Shown: positions 25,442 through 43,416, counted from the stretch's first letter. The stretch is 64,000 bases of DNA from Acidobacteriota bacterium (GCA_016715865.1 JADJXM010000021.1:30423-94422); one strand, 5' to 3'. Made by a program: numbers and translations. The notes: a model not told the origin generated them from the sequence alone.

Positions 25442-25989
25442 CGTCCGGCTCCGTGATCCGAAGGGATGCTATACGTGATCGGCTCTGATTCTACCTGCCC
25501 TTGCCTCATGCTCTTGAGAGAAGAACCGATGGCCCGCAGAGCCGCTCCGAGCCCCATCGTCATCGACAGAGGAAGAATGACAAACCAGCCGAGGATGGGC
25601 AGCAGCCAGGTCAACACCAGAATGATGCCTCCGCGCAGCGTCGCTCGCCACTCCCGGCCCTCATCCGCCGGCGAACTCAGTCGCTCACCGATCAATGTCG
25701 CCAGACCTGAGACCCCGCAACTGGCGACGACGATGGCGAAACAAACCAGCCCGACCGCCGCGATCTTCCCCGGAGTCCCGCCATTACTCATCAAGGCCGT
25801 CGCCAGAACGATAATTACGACTCCCGGCAGACCGAGCATGAACGGTCTCACGAGGCCGCGATCACAGATGTCTCTCGCCGTTGTAACCGTCCGCGGCCAC
25901 AAGCCGCGCGTCAACAACCAGAGAGCAGGAAATGCCAGCAATAAGCCCAGTATTACGAAAAAGACAGCCATCGTATCCGCCATCAACAT
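25438..25989 (-). CDS. Unidentified four-helix membrane protein
   Basis: 183 residues with hydrophobic helices near 8-28, 50-70, 75-95 and 118-142. The N-terminus MADTMAVFFVILGLLLAFPA has no cleavage site; the C-terminus is polar. GGAGGGAGG precedes the start. The gene is first in a tight unit with DUF1800 (ATGA overlap) and DUF1501. I do not recognise a family; the linkage suggests a role with the DUF1800/1501 pair at the envelope. Confidence 0.75.
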   Translation of the reverse strand: MLMADTMAVFFVILGLLLAFPALWLLTRGLWPRTVTTARDICDRGLVRPFMLGLPGVVIIVLATALMSNGGTPGKIAAVGLVCFAIVVASCGVSGLATLIGERLSSPADEGREWRATLRGGIILVLTWLLPILGWFVILPLSMTMGLGAALRAIGSSLKSMRQGQVESEPITYSIPSDHGAGR

Positions 25990-26079
25990 GACACATGCCT
26001 CCCTCCATTTTCAGGTGGATTGTTTTCCCCGCTCTGCTACTGGTGTGAACGTATGGTGGTCTGAGAATGTTCAGGGAAA

Positions 26080-26152
26080 GCATGGAGTTCCGACTTCAGT
26101 CGGGTATTTCCGTCGCGAATGCTAATACCCGCATAAATGCGGTACTCCATGC
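26080..26152. repeat. CATGGAGT palindrome
   Basis: Ends are CATGGAGTTCCG and CGGTACTCCATG, with inner complementary GACTTCAGTCGGGTATT and AATACCCGCATAAATGC segments, giving an imperfect hairpin. It is related to the perfect palindrome at 36508-36578 and lies just past the stop of the SPOR protein. Confidence 0.7.
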
Positions 26153-27199
<1,047 letters not shown>

Positions 27200-27235
27200 A
27201 ATTCAAACCCGATGGCGGGGGGCGAAACCGGAAAG

Positions 27236-27362
27236 AAGTATAAAGTAGAAAGTAAAAAGTAAAAAGTTGAAAAGTTGAAAGGACAGGACCGCTCGCCACA
27301 GGTATAGTTTCCAGTTGCCAGTTTCCAGCCTGTAAAACTGGAAACTGGCAACTGGAAACTGC
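27236..27362. repeat. AGTAGAAAG tract plus perfect GTTTCCAGT palindrome
   Basis: A run of AGTAGAAAGT/AGTAAAAAGT/AGTTGAAAGT units (about 27243-27281) is followed by a perfect inverted repeat with 23-bp arms at 27306-27328 and 27338-27360. It lies between the oxidoreductase stop and the SPOR gene start. Confidence 0.8.
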
Positions 27363-27364
27363 AT

Positions 27365-28702
<1,338 letters not shown>

Positions 28703-28755
28703 TTCTCTGCTCCTGGTAGTTGGGTTGATAGTCTAACCAATTGTAGCCGGTAAAA

Positions 28756-28888
<133 letters not shown>

Positions 28889-28912
28889 TACGGGCTTACG
28901 CCGTACCTTTGT

Positions 28913-32119
<3,207 letters not shown>

Positions 32120-32805
32120 GTTCAGTACTCCTTAATTTATTGGGTGTATTACTGGAAAAAGCACAAGAGGACATAGCCATTTCTTAAAAATTAAATGACT
32201 TAACCTTCCTCAGAACCAGTATCCTGATATTCTGTTTTTGCTTTGTAATTTTGAGGTGTGCGTCAAACTCCAGAGACGCATGACCAAATAATTCCAGAGA
32301 TTTAATCCAGGGATAATGATTTATTAATTTAAATCCCCCCGGAAATCCGACTATTCAGTGGCAAATCTCATTCCAACCCCACCAATCAGGCATCCAACTC
32401 AAATCATCACCTTCACTATGAATAAGTTACCGTTATATCGCCCTGATTGCCATAATGTCATTTAATTCAATAAATTGAAAAAATGTGCAAATTTTCGGAT
32501 TTACTGTTGCTCCACCGACAATAATATTGAATCCAATTCACGATTTTACAAAAAACGATAAGACAGGGCGCCCGGGAGCGCAGGCTTCCAGCCTGCATTT
32601 AAGCCCAATAAAGGAAGTCATGCAGGCTGGAAGCCTGCGCTCCCGGGATTTATGCGTGAGCCCTTTGTGTTGTTGTTCCGGGTGATATGGCTCGGAATTT
32701 GCTTTTTTAGACTTGGAATCGGAGATACAATTTGCTTTATTTGATGACATGCATTATTTGAGTGACCTGCCTCAATAAAAATGTAGGTTTAAAGTAGGGG
32801 GAATT
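32120..32805. other. Long AT-rich divergent intergenic region
   Basis: 686 bp between the divergent TonB receptor and TPR protein. Most is AT-rich and without a credible reading frame; both promoters should lie here. It contains the perfect palindrome listed separately at 32571-32647. I see no tRNA or known RNA. Confidence 0.6.
32571..32647. repeat. Perfect 27-bp palindrome
   Basis: Arms at 32571-32597 and 32621-32647 are exact complements with a 23-nt loop; the arm begins CCCGGGAGCGCAGGCTTCCA. It is GC-rich against an AT-rich background, like an inserted REP-type unit. Confidence 0.88.
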
Positions 32806-33968
<1,163 letters not shown>

Positions 33969-33975
33969 TCTTTGA

Positions 33976-34093
33976 GGGAGTCAGTGAACAGCTTTTGAAG
34001 GATTGAAGGGTCCTCACCTCTCAACGTTCAAAACCCGTTCACTGCTCCTCAGACGTGCTGGAGCCCCAAGGGGCACCTTCGAGTCTCCGGCAC
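33976..34093. other. Two consecutive predicted stem-loops, possible structured RNA or degenerate repeat
   Basis: 33976-34050 is an imperfect inverted repeat (AGTCAGTGAACAGCTTTTGA against CAAAACCCGTTCACTGCTCC). 34055-34093 forms a second stem (GTGCTGGAG with CTCCGGCAC, one G-U pair) enclosing CCCCAAGGGG. No tRNA cloverleaf, SRP, 6S or riboswitch consensus was recognised. The rest of 34094-34334 holds nothing I can identify. Confidence 0.35.
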
Positions 34094-34334
34094 GAACCCG
34101 GTAACAGATACTAAGAAGAAGATCTGGAAAAACTAATTATAAAGATGTGGGAGAGGCAACGAGCATAGTGCAAAGTCCGGAAATAAAGGACTTTTAAATC
34201 TTCAACCGCAGAAGAACCTTAGCCCAGCACAATCACTGCTGTCAATATTAAAAATTAATGAACCAACGAATGGGTCAAAAACAATTTCAATTTAAGGCGG
34301 AGTGACGTTCCCGGGTATAAAACCGTTATTGCAG

Positions 34335-35234
34335 TCATGCCGACCGGAGGTCGGCGTTCCCATGCAGATTTTCGAGGATCTGGTCGCCGTATTTGGCTAT
34401 GCGGGTGGCTCCAAGGCCATAAATCTTCTGCAACTGATCGAGGGAGCGGGGCCGCTGCATGGCGAGTTCGGAGAGGGTTCGATCCGGACAGATCATATAG
34501 ACAGGCAGGCGTTCGGATTTTGCACGCTGATCTCGCCAGCTCGAGAGTTGATCGAAAACCGCGCGTTCATCAGCGGTGAGAGGGCGCATGGATGCAACGA
34601 TGGTCCGTCGTTTGGCCTCGCGTAGCTCTCGTTCTTCAGCCTGCTCAGCGGGGGTTTTGATGCGAGCCCGCTTGAGCTCATTCTCGAGCCTGCCTTCTCG
34701 TTCGAGTATGCCAGTCAATTCCTGGAAGACGCGCAGGGCGATGACGGCATCCAGCGCGGCGTAGATCAGCTGCTGGCGGCTCAAGGGGCGGCGACTCCAG
34801 TCGCTGCGCTGATAAGTCTTGTCAAGCGGCAGGTCGAAGAGGTGATGAGACACCGAAGAGAGGCTGAATGAAGCTAGTTTCAAGGTCCGGCGCGCCAGTC
34901 TGAGGGTATCGACCATGCCGGCAACCTCGAATCCGCTTCCACGCAGCACGTTGTCATCAAAGCCTGCATTATGGGCGGCCATCATCGCTTCAGGCTGCGC
35001 GACGAGTTCGCGGACCTCGTCAATCCCCGCCGACAATCCGTCGATGACCAGCACCTCACCCGTCGGGGCCGCCAGCTGCAGAAGACTGAGCCGGTTCTGC
35101 CTCGTCCTGAAGTCCCAGAAAGTCTCCGTGTCGAGACCGATGATCGGTTGATCTCGAAAAGCCAGCAAAGCCTCCTTCGTCTGCCGTGGGTCGATCAGAT
35201 ACTGAAATCGCGGCGGAAACTCAATAAGATTCAT
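34335..35234 (-). CDS. rnd: Ribonuclease D (DEDDy exonuclease with HRDC domain)
   Basis: 3'-5' exoribonuclease involved in RNA 3'-end processing. The 299 residues show ExoI IGLDTETFWD, ExoII AHNAGFDDNVL and ExoIII with tyrosine and Asp in IYAALDAVIAL, then an HRDC domain (about 225-290; LSSWRDQRAKSERLPVYMI, LQKIYGLGATRIAKYG). It has a single HRDC domain, fewer than E. coli RNase D. Confidence 0.9.
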   Translation of the reverse strand: MNLIEFPPRFQYLIDPRQTKEALLAFRDQPIIGLDTETFWDFRTRQNRLSLLQLAAPTGEVLVIDGLSAGIDEVRELVAQPEAMMAAHNAGFDDNVLRGSGFEVAGMVDTLRLARRTLKLASFSLSSVSHHLFDLPLDKTYQRSDWSRRPLSRQQLIYAALDAVIALRVFQELTGILEREGRLENELKRARIKTPAEQAEERELREAKRRTIVASMRPLTADERAVFDQLSSWRDQRAKSERLPVYMICPDRTLSELAMQRPRSLDQLQKIYGLGATRIAKYGDQILENLHGNADLRSA

Positions 35235-35605
35235 TCGAATATCAGCTTTCGGATTACGGGATACCTGTCTTCAATTTCGCCCGCATACTGCCATCCACGG
35301 ATTGCTATTGCAAGGCAAAGCAATTGTAAAACCTGTCAGTGCTATCACCGCGATGAGCCTGTGGATTCAATTGAATGGATCGATCGGACCCCGCCGATCA
35401 GGAAACCGCTCTCTCCATCAAATCCCTGATGAGCAGCCCCGATTAACCTCTCCGAATATGCTGAAAAGAGGCATCAAATGGCCCTTCCGGCGGAACTCCC
35501 GTCATTCGCCCGGAGTAAACCACATCAGAAGCATAACAAAAACCGGCGTGATCCAGTTAAGCCGGCAAAACCGCGAGTACAAAAAAAATTGCAAGGAGGG
35601 AAGGA
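35235..35605. other. Intergenic region upstream of the zinc peptidase
   Basis: 371 bp between rnd (minus) and the peptidase gene (plus), presumably carrying both promoters. A 113-codon frame here has no family-like features and is not called. No repeat of the window's families is present. Confidence 0.5.
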
Positions 35606-36502
35606 ATGAACCATGCCAGCCGAATCGCTACCGAATTACGTGACCGTCAGTCTCACATCAGAAAGTACCGCCGGCAGTGCGCCTGCCTCATGCTTTTTGC
35701 ATTTATTTCGATGATCAGCGACACAATCGAGGCGGGCGATCCGCTGCGCTACCGCGCCGGTCTGAGAATCAGTACGGACAAGAACAAACTGAGCGCTCAG
35801 GAACGGGAATCGGTCATCAGGAGCCTGAGCGAGAAGTCCGGATTTCAGGAGATCGGGTTCAATGAAGACGGGTTCCTTGATCTCGGAGATACGAGGAAGT
35901 TCTCGGGCGGCTCGTCGACCGCGCGCGATCTGCTGCTGGCAGCCCTGGACCTCTCATTCGCTATCGACCTCGAAAGCCATAACCGCTCGAAAGATATCGC
36001 CTTCGCCAGACTCGACAAGCCTGTTCATTATTTCAACTTCAGCTCAAGAGAAGAGATCGATGTCTATCCTATTCAAATAGATTTTTCCGATTTCAAAAAG
36101 CTGCGGGGAGATAAAGAGGTTGTCGATTCGTTCGATATCGGTTTCACTATCCTGCACGAACTCGGCCACGCCGTGCTGGGTCTTCACGATTCCATTGATT
36201 CCGACTCTGATCTCGGCGAGTGCGAACAATATATCAATAGTATTCGCCGAGAACTCGGATATCCCGTCCGCGAACATTACCTGGCAAAGACATTCAGTCG
36301 ATCTTTGACGACGACTGAAAGAAGTTCCCTGGTAGCCGAATTGAACTTCACAAAGCTGGTTGAAAATGGAGGTAAGTCGAAGAAGCTCCGATATGTTCTG
36401 ACCTGGAGAGCTTATGAGGTCGGCCCTATTGTCAGTGAATCAGGATTGCTGGCGGCGCGCGGGAAGTCCGCGAAAGCGATCGCCGCTTCGATCAATGAGT
36501 AG
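35606..36502 (+). CDS. Putative secreted zinc metallopeptidase (HExxHxxxxxH)
   Basis: 298 residues, not recognised as a named family. After a basic N-terminus, a hydrophobic segment (about 24-40, ending near IEAGDP) looks like a signal peptide. A central HELGHAVLGLHD gives the metzincin-type spacing of three zinc ligands with catalytic Glu, although the conserved Gly is one residue late. An upstream FDIGFTIL strand leads into it. A methionine turn was not found. The ribosome binding site AAGGAGGGAAGGA is strong. Probably acts outside the cytoplasm; the substrate is unknown. Confidence 0.65.
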   Translation: MNHASRIATELRDRQSHIRKYRRQCACLMLFAFISMISDTIEAGDPLRYRAGLRISTDKNKLSAQERESVIRSLSEKSGFQEIGFNEDGFLDLGDTRKFSGGSSTARDLLLAALDLSFAIDLESHNRSKDIAFARLDKPVHYFNFSSREEIDVYPIQIDFSDFKKLRGDKEVVDSFDIGFTILHELGHAVLGLHDSIDSDSDLGECEQYINSIRRELGYPVREHYLAKTFSRSLTTTERSSLVAELNFTKLVENGGKSKKLRYVLTWRAYEVGPIVSESGLLAARGKSAKAIAASINE

Positions 36503-36507
36503 TGAGG

Positions 36508-36578
36508 CATGGAGTACCGTCTTCAGACGGGTTCTATCAGATTCAATTGAAAAACCCGTCTGAAGACGGTACTCCATG
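36508..36578. repeat. Perfect 25-bp CATGGAGTACCG palindrome
   Basis: Arms 36508-36532 and 36554-36578 are exact complements with a 21-nt loop. The loop contains the stop codon of the minus-strand methyltransferase, and one arm encodes that protein's last residues. Related to the imperfect copy at 26080-26152. Confidence 0.88.
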
Positions 36579-37358
36579 CGCTTTTCTTTTTGCGTATACG
36601 CGCATGACATCTCCGAAAGAGAGGCGTATCGTGCGGTCTCCGAGCCCGAATTGATCGACGATCGCAGTCAGCAATCGCGAGAGCAGCCTGTTGTAACGTC
36701 CGAGCCGGCTGATGAACAGCCTCAGGCTCATGGCCTTGCCGACATTGCGACAATCAACAATCTCGAAACCAGTCCGCTCGCACAGCATGCTGATTGTTCG
36801 CCGATCGAAGAAGAAGATATGATCAGGGATGAACTGTCGCCAACGGGCTCCGATCATATGAAACCACGGATTGTCAATGTTCGGCGTTTCGATCACCAGC
36901 CAGCCGTCTTCGGCAATCAAACGATGCAGTTCCCGCATTTCAGCCATTGGTTCATGGAAATGCTCGATCACGTGATAGAGCGTCGCGATGGTGAAATGCC
37001 CGGACGGGAAGGCAGCATCACACAGTGAGCCCGCGTGACAATCGATACCTCTCGCCCTCGTAATCCGGCAGTTCTCCCGATCGCCCTCCACTCCGGCGCC
37101 TTCAAAAGAGTCATTAGTTGCAGCTTCTAAAAATTCGCCGGTCGAACACCCGACTTCAAGCAATCGTCCGGTCGTGACGAAACGGCGGAGGTCTGACAAG
37201 CGCTCTCGGGCCATCAATTCACGCCACGGGCCTTCGCTTTGCTCGACTTCAGGCTCGACCAGATCCAGTTCGCGCGCCCTGCCGGAAAGTCGCTCCATCT
37301 CGGCCGCCACCCGCTCGCTCTCGATCCCGTTATTTAAATCATTCGATCTTTCCGGCAA
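36543..37358 (-). CDS. Zinc-ribbon class I SAM-dependent methyltransferase, start and tail altered by repeats
   Basis: Class I methyltransferase with motif I RLLEVGCSTGEFL, acidic motif II GAGVEGD and the block YHVIEHFHEPMAEMRELHRL, similar to methyltransferases of polysaccharide/glycosyltransferase clusters. The listed frame begins at TTG 37358, but upstream in-frame sequence (37359-37535) encodes a convincing zinc ribbon and contains no ATG, GTG or TTG, so the true start is unclear. The C-terminal residues GVPSSDGFFN are encoded by a palindromic repeat whose loop supplies the stop. It follows the glycosyltransferase in the same frame. Confidence 0.75.
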   Translation of the reverse strand: MPERSNDLNNGIESERVAAEMERLSGRARELDLVEPEVEQSEGPWRELMARERLSDLRRFVTTGRLLEVGCSTGEFLEAATNDSFEGAGVEGDRENCRITRARGIDCHAGSLCDAAFPSGHFTIATLYHVIEHFHEPMAEMRELHRLIAEDGWLVIETPNIDNPWFHMIGARWRQFIPDHIFFFDRRTISMLCERTGFEIVDCRNVGKAMSLRLFISRLGRYNRLLSRLLTAIVDQFGLGDRTIRLSFGDVMRVYAKRKAHGVPSSDGFFN

Positions 37359-37535
37359 TGAAACGAAAAAGAGGCCGCACCGGCGACAACGCAGCAGAGG
37401 CCCGTCCAGCCTGGGCGTTCGGAGTATGAATTCAACACTGGCTGATCCGCAGAGGCGGCAGGGTTTTCCTTCGAATTGATTAGATGATGTATCGATCTTA
37501 TCTTCCTGGCCTTCCTGGCGCCTTGGCGTTGAAAC
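37359..37535 (-). other. In-frame zinc-ribbon extension of the methyltransferase without a canonical start codon
   Basis: Translating the minus strand in the methyltransferase frame from the glycosyltransferase stop gives KPCRLCGSASVEF, then LLRCRRCGLFFVS leading directly into LPERSND. The paired CxxC motifs are the zinc ribbon usual at the N-terminus of this methyltransferase type. The first codons (37497-37535) match the CCTTGGCGTT repeat family, suggesting that a repeat replaced the native start. An ATC at 37496-37494 with AGGA upstream is the only start-like context. Confidence 0.6.
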
Positions 37536-38669
37536 CTACTGCCGGTTAATGTCTTTGTATATCTGAAGCGTCTTCTCGGCGGCATCGCGCCAGGTGAACT
37601 TGCGGGCCTGCTCGATTCCGCACCGTCGCATACGATCGCGCAGATCCGGCTGGTTGACGATTCGAAGCAGCTCACGAGCCAGCGCATCCTCATCGTAAGG
37701 ATCGATCAGGATCGCGGCATCACCCGTCACTTCAGGCAGGCTCGAAGTATTGCCGGCAATGACGGGCGTTCCGCATGCCATCGCTTCCAGCGGGGGCAGT
37801 CCGAATCCTTCGAAGATAGAAGGATAAACAAAAGCGATGGCAGCGCGATAGAGTTTCGGAAGGTCCTCGTCGGAGACATACCCTGTCAGAATGACATCTT
37901 CAGACCACTGCCTGCGCGATGCTTCAGCAAAGATCTCACTGGCCAGCCAGAGCTTTCGCCCGACGATCACCAGCTTTGGCCGAAAATCCGGATTCTCATC
38001 GCGCAGTCTTGCATAAGCCCGTATCAATCTAACTAAATTCTTTCGGGGCTGAAGGCTGCCAACCGCCAATATGTAGTCCCCCGTGATCACGAATCTGGAG
38101 CGAATCCCGTCAGCTTCGCCGGGCGATGACGGCTCCGGTGAAAACCCTTCTCCAACCCCGTTCCAGGTCACGATAACCTTCTCCGGGTCCAGATTATAAG
38201 TTCGAATAATATCCTGTCTCGAATACTCCGAGACGGTGACAATGCGCGCGGCCTTCCGCGCCGTTCGTCTGACCGTCAATTTTAACTGAAAACTGCCTCG
38301 CCTGGTGAAGGTCTCGGGCAGGTGCTCGAAGGCGAGATCATGAATCGTGGCGACGACAGGAACCGGACAGAACGGCGGCGCTGTGTACTGCACATGCAGC
38401 ACATCGACAGGTCGCATGCGCAGCTCAATCGCCAGCGCCATCGGCACCTTGATCAATGGTGTCGGCGGAGGCAACCGTCGCACCTGAAAATTCGGATGTG
38501 ACTCGGCGAAAAAACGACTCCAATAACCGGCAGCTTCGGCATTGGCTAAATAGATGGTGTACCGATTCTCTCTGTCGATCGCCGCCAGCGCGAGAATCAG
38601 ATTTTTGATGTAGGTTTCGTTCCCGCCCTGTCGCGCCCCAATCGCATGCGCATCAATTCCGATATTCAT
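37536..38669 (-). CDS. Family 4 glycosyltransferase
   Basis: GT-B fold glycosyltransferase of 377 residues. The N-terminus MNIGIDAHAIGARQGGNETY, the segment VATIHDLAFEHLP, the donor-binding block ILAVGSLQPRKNLVRLI and the motif YPSIFEGFGLPPLEAMACGT (E-x7-E) are typical GT4 features of retaining enzymes that use nucleotide sugars. The start at 38669 is preceded by an ATTCATCATT tract and has no clear Shine-Dalgarno. It lies directly upstream of the methyltransferase, so both may modify one surface glycan. Confidence 0.9.
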   Translation of the reverse strand: MNIGIDAHAIGARQGGNETYIKNLILALAAIDRENRYTIYLANAEAAGYWSRFFAESHPNFQVRRLPPPTPLIKVPMALAIELRMRPVDVLHVQYTAPPFCPVPVVATIHDLAFEHLPETFTRRGSFQLKLTVRRTARKAARIVTVSEYSRQDIIRTYNLDPEKVIVTWNGVGEGFSPEPSSPGEADGIRSRFVITGDYILAVGSLQPRKNLVRLIRAYARLRDENPDFRPKLVIVGRKLWLASEIFAEASRRQWSEDVILTGYVSDEDLPKLYRAAIAFVYPSIFEGFGLPPLEAMACGTPVIAGNTSSLPEVTGDAAILIDPYDEDALARELLRIVNQPDLRDRMRRCGIEQARKFTWRDAAEKTLQIYKDINRQ

Positions 38670-38884
38670 AAATGATGAATTATGAACGATGAGCGATAAA
38701 AATTCGAAAAGAATGAGTTTCCAGTATCCGTAGAAACCGAGTCTTTTAAATATTTTTGGGTGATATGAATATCCGGATTATTGCCCACTGGAAATTATCA
38801 CTGATCTTCCTCATATCTTTGCCTGCCTTTACTTGACGATGCAAACTTGCCTTCTACCTATGAAAACCGGAAACTACCCATTCA
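38670..38884. repeat. Partial interspersed element, copy 3, plus AATGATG tract
   Basis: An AATGATGAATT tract (about 38670-38695) is followed by a degenerate element carrying the shared core GGTGATATGAATATCCGGAT-type sequence at 38758-38830 and only remnants of the GCAAAG arms. It is the most decayed copy of the family seen here. Confidence 0.65.
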
Positions 38885-39592
<708 letters not shown>

Positions 39593-39894
39593 AACTTCCT
39601 ACCTCATACTTCCTCTCTGTCGTCTCGACCCCGTTTTGAGGCGTTGAATCGGGCAACGACCCCTAAAGCACCGTCGCCATGCTAGGAAGCTACGTTCTGC
39701 CTAGTCAATATCCTTTTTTACCACTCAACCCTAAATCGCGCTGCCGCCAGCAGATAAAAATTTCTACCCGGCCTCTAATCCATCCTCATGCCCGCAAATT
39801 GGTATTACCATTTTACCTCTTAGTGAAATTAACCAACATTAATCATATGTCATTAAGGAGATGGAAGGAGGTGAAGGGGGGAGAGGAACGTGGT
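39593..39894. other. Divergent intergenic region upstream of rarA
   Basis: About 300 bp between the divergent SprT-like gene and rarA. It is AT-rich with no recognised gene or repeat; the frame open upstream of rarA here gives residues unlike the family and is not included. Both promoters are expected here. Confidence 0.5.
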
Positions 39895-41345
<1,451 letters not shown>

Positions 41346-41350
41346 ATTTT

Positions 41351-42109
41351 ATGTCTTCACAATTCGACTTACGGGGAAAGATCGCGATCGTGACCGGGGC
41401 AGGCTCCGGCATCGGAAAGGCAGCGGCAATCGCGCTGGCGCGCAATGGAGCCGCCGTCGTCGTCAATTACCTGACCAACGAGCAGGGGGCTGCCGAGACT
41501 GTCGCCGAGATTCAGGAGATGCGGCGAAACGCATTGGGTCTGCGCGCTGATGTGACGAAGCGTGTGGATGTCATGCGGATGGTGGCCGAAACGCTGGACA
41601 ATTTCGGGCGTATCGACATTCTGGTCAACAACGCCGGCAGCATCGTCAAGCTGATGCGGATCGATGATTGCACCGATGAAGTCTGGGACCAGATCATGGA
41701 TGTCAACATGAAGAGCGTTTTTCTCTGTTCGCAGGCTGTCATTCCGCAGATGAAGGAGCAGCGCAGCGGCCGTATCATTAATATATCTTCTCTTGCGGCG
41801 CAATTCGGCGGTCGTGGAGGTTCGCTTCCCTATGCCGCGGCCAAAGCGGCTGTCAATTCGTTCACCAAGGGTCTGGCCAGCGAAATGGGCCAGCACAGCA
41901 TCACGGTCAATGCGATCGCACCGGGGATCATACTGACGCCGTTTCACGATCAGTTCTCGCGTCCGGATCGCTTGCAGGATGTCATCAATGCCACTCCGTT
42001 GCAGCGCGCGGGCTCGCCCGAAGAGGTCGCCGAACTGATCGCCTTCCTCTCGTCCGAGGATGCCGGCTTCATCACCGGCGAAGTGATCGGCATCGACGGC
42101 GGACGTTGA
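41351..42109 (+). CDS. Short-chain dehydrogenase/reductase (FabG-like)
   Basis: Classical SDR of 252 residues. Cofactor motif VTGAGSGIGKAAAI, NNAG, catalytic Ser in IINISSLAAQ and Y-x3-K in YAAAKAAVNSF are complete; GEVIGIDGGR ends the protein. Lack of an acidic residue soon after strand 2 (VVVNY) is compatible with NADP. The start lacks an obvious Shine-Dalgarno and is preceded by a CATCATTTG tract. Convergent with the MFS gene, 2 bp apart. The substrate is unknown. Confidence 0.9.
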   Translation: MSSQFDLRGKIAIVTGAGSGIGKAAAIALARNGAAVVVNYLTNEQGAAETVAEIQEMRRNALGLRADVTKRVDVMRMVAETLDNFGRIDILVNNAGSIVKLMRIDDCTDEVWDQIMDVNMKSVFLCSQAVIPQMKEQRSGRIINISSLAAQFGGRGGSLPYAAAKAAVNSFTKGLASEMGQHSITVNAIAPGIILTPFHDQFSRPDRLQDVINATPLQRAGSPEEVAELIAFLSSEDAGFITGEVIGIDGGR

Positions 42110-42111
42110 AG

Positions 42112-43416
42112 TCATTCAAGCTCGCGCAGCCTCGGCGCCGCAAAAAAGACAAGGATCGCGATCAGCGCGATTAAACCGCCGCTTAATCCCAGCGCGAGTT
42201 GTATTCCATGGAAGCCGAACCTGTCTCCGAGCAGATCCGCCACTGAGCCGACAAGCAGGCTCCCCGCAGGCGGAAAACCCAGAAACGAAAGTCCGTACAT
42301 GCTCATGACCCGACCTCGCATGCGGTCGCGAACGAGCATCTGCAGCAGCGTATTGACCGATGTCGTGATGCTCACCATTCCTCCGCCAACGAGCATCAGG
42401 CAGATGAACGAGAGCGCGAAGCTCTTCGACAGCGAAAACGCCGTCACGGAGCATCCGAAAAGAGCCGTTCCGATCAGCAGCAATCGGCCGCGACGGCGGG
42501 AACTGCTCAGGAAGAAGGCCATTCCGAGCGCGCTGATTAAAGCCCCGGCGCCGGTGCCCGCCCACAGATATGACAGACCGCGAGCATCGAGTCCCAGGAC
42601 GTCGCGCGCGAAGACAGGCATGAAAGTCAGATATGGCAGTCCGAGGATGCTCGTCACAGCCGCTATCGCGAGCAGTGTCGTGACTCGCGGACGCCCGCTG
42701 ACATACCTGATGCCGGCGATCATCTGCCGCATCACTTCGCGGCCGCTTCGATTACCCGCTGCCTTGCGCGGCGGAAACTGCATGACCGCAAGCGCTGCGA
42801 TGACGGCCAGGAAGCTGGCGCTGTTGAAAAGATAGCATCCGGCAATCCCTGTCCATGCCAGAAGCAGACCGCCGGTCGTCGGTCCGATGATTCGCGAAAG
42901 GTTAAATTGGGCGGAGTTGAGCGCGACCGCGCTCGGAATATCTTCACGTCCCACAATGTCGAGCGTCAGCGCCTGGTAGGCGGGATTGGCCAGTGTGGTC
43001 GCAAGCCCGCTGGCGAACGAGACTGCGATGATGTGCCAGATCGAAAGCACAGGCCAGACCTGCCAGTCGCGCATGAGCACCAGCACTCCCAGAGTGGCTG
43101 CACACATCAACTGCACGAACTGCGTCCAGAGCAGAAGCTTTCTTCGATTGAAGAGATCGGCATAGACGCCGCTGAAGAGAGAAAAGGCGAGCAATGGAAA
43201 TGAGCCCGCGAATGAGACGAATCCGATGACAGTCGTTGATGCCGTCAATTCTCGAACCAGCCACCCCTGAGCCACCGCCTGCATCCATGTCCCGATGTTC
43301 GAAAGAAACGAACCGAACCAGAAGACGCGATAATTCCGGTGCAGCATCGCTGAAAACGTGGCCTGCCGGCGCGACCGCGTGGCTGCCGGCAAATCCTCTT
43401 CAGGCTCTGTGATCAA
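42112..43416 (-). CDS. MFS transporter, MFS_3 (EntS-like) type
   Basis: 434-residue inner-membrane carrier with about 12 helices. LHRNYRVFWFGSFLSNIGTW and MQAVAQGWLV at the N-terminus, SGVYADLFNRRKLLL as the A-like motif and LNSAQFNLSRIIGPTTGGLL are typical of the MFS_3/enterobactin-exporter-like group of putative efflux carriers. The start codon is TTG at 43416 with GGAGG 5 nt upstream. Specificity is unknown. Confidence 0.88.
   Translation of the reverse strand: MITEPEEDLPAATRSRRQATFSAMLHRNYRVFWFGSFLSNIGTWMQAVAQGWLVRELTASTTVIGFVSFAGSFPLLAFSLFSGVYADLFNRRKLLLWTQFVQLMCAATLGVLVLMRDWQVWPVLSIWHIIAVSFASGLATTLANPAYQALTLDIVGREDIPSAVALNSAQFNLSRIIGPTTGGLLLAWTGIAGCYLFNSASFLAVIAALAVMQFPPRKAAGNRSGREVMRQMIAGIRYVSGRPRVTTLLAIAAVTSILGLPYLTFMPVFARDVLGLDARGLSYLWAGTGAGALISALGMAFFLSSSRRRGRLLLIGTALFGCSVTAFSLSKSFALSFICLMLVGGGMVSITTSVNTLLQMLVRDRMRGRVMSMYGLSFLGFPPAGSLLVGSVADLLGDRFGFHGIQLALGLSGGLIALIAILVFFAAPRLRELE

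Noticed and set aside
33976..34130. Possible tRNA in the structured intergenic region
   Set aside because: No cloverleaf can be drawn; acceptor and T-arm signatures are missing on both strands.
35302..35643. 113-codon frame upstream of the zinc peptidase
   Set aside because: No ribosome binding site, low-complexity basic composition and overlap with the strong start of the peptidase gene.
39679..39894. Long N-terminal extension of rarA
   Set aside because: The extra residues are not family-like and better ribosome binding sites lie at 39895.
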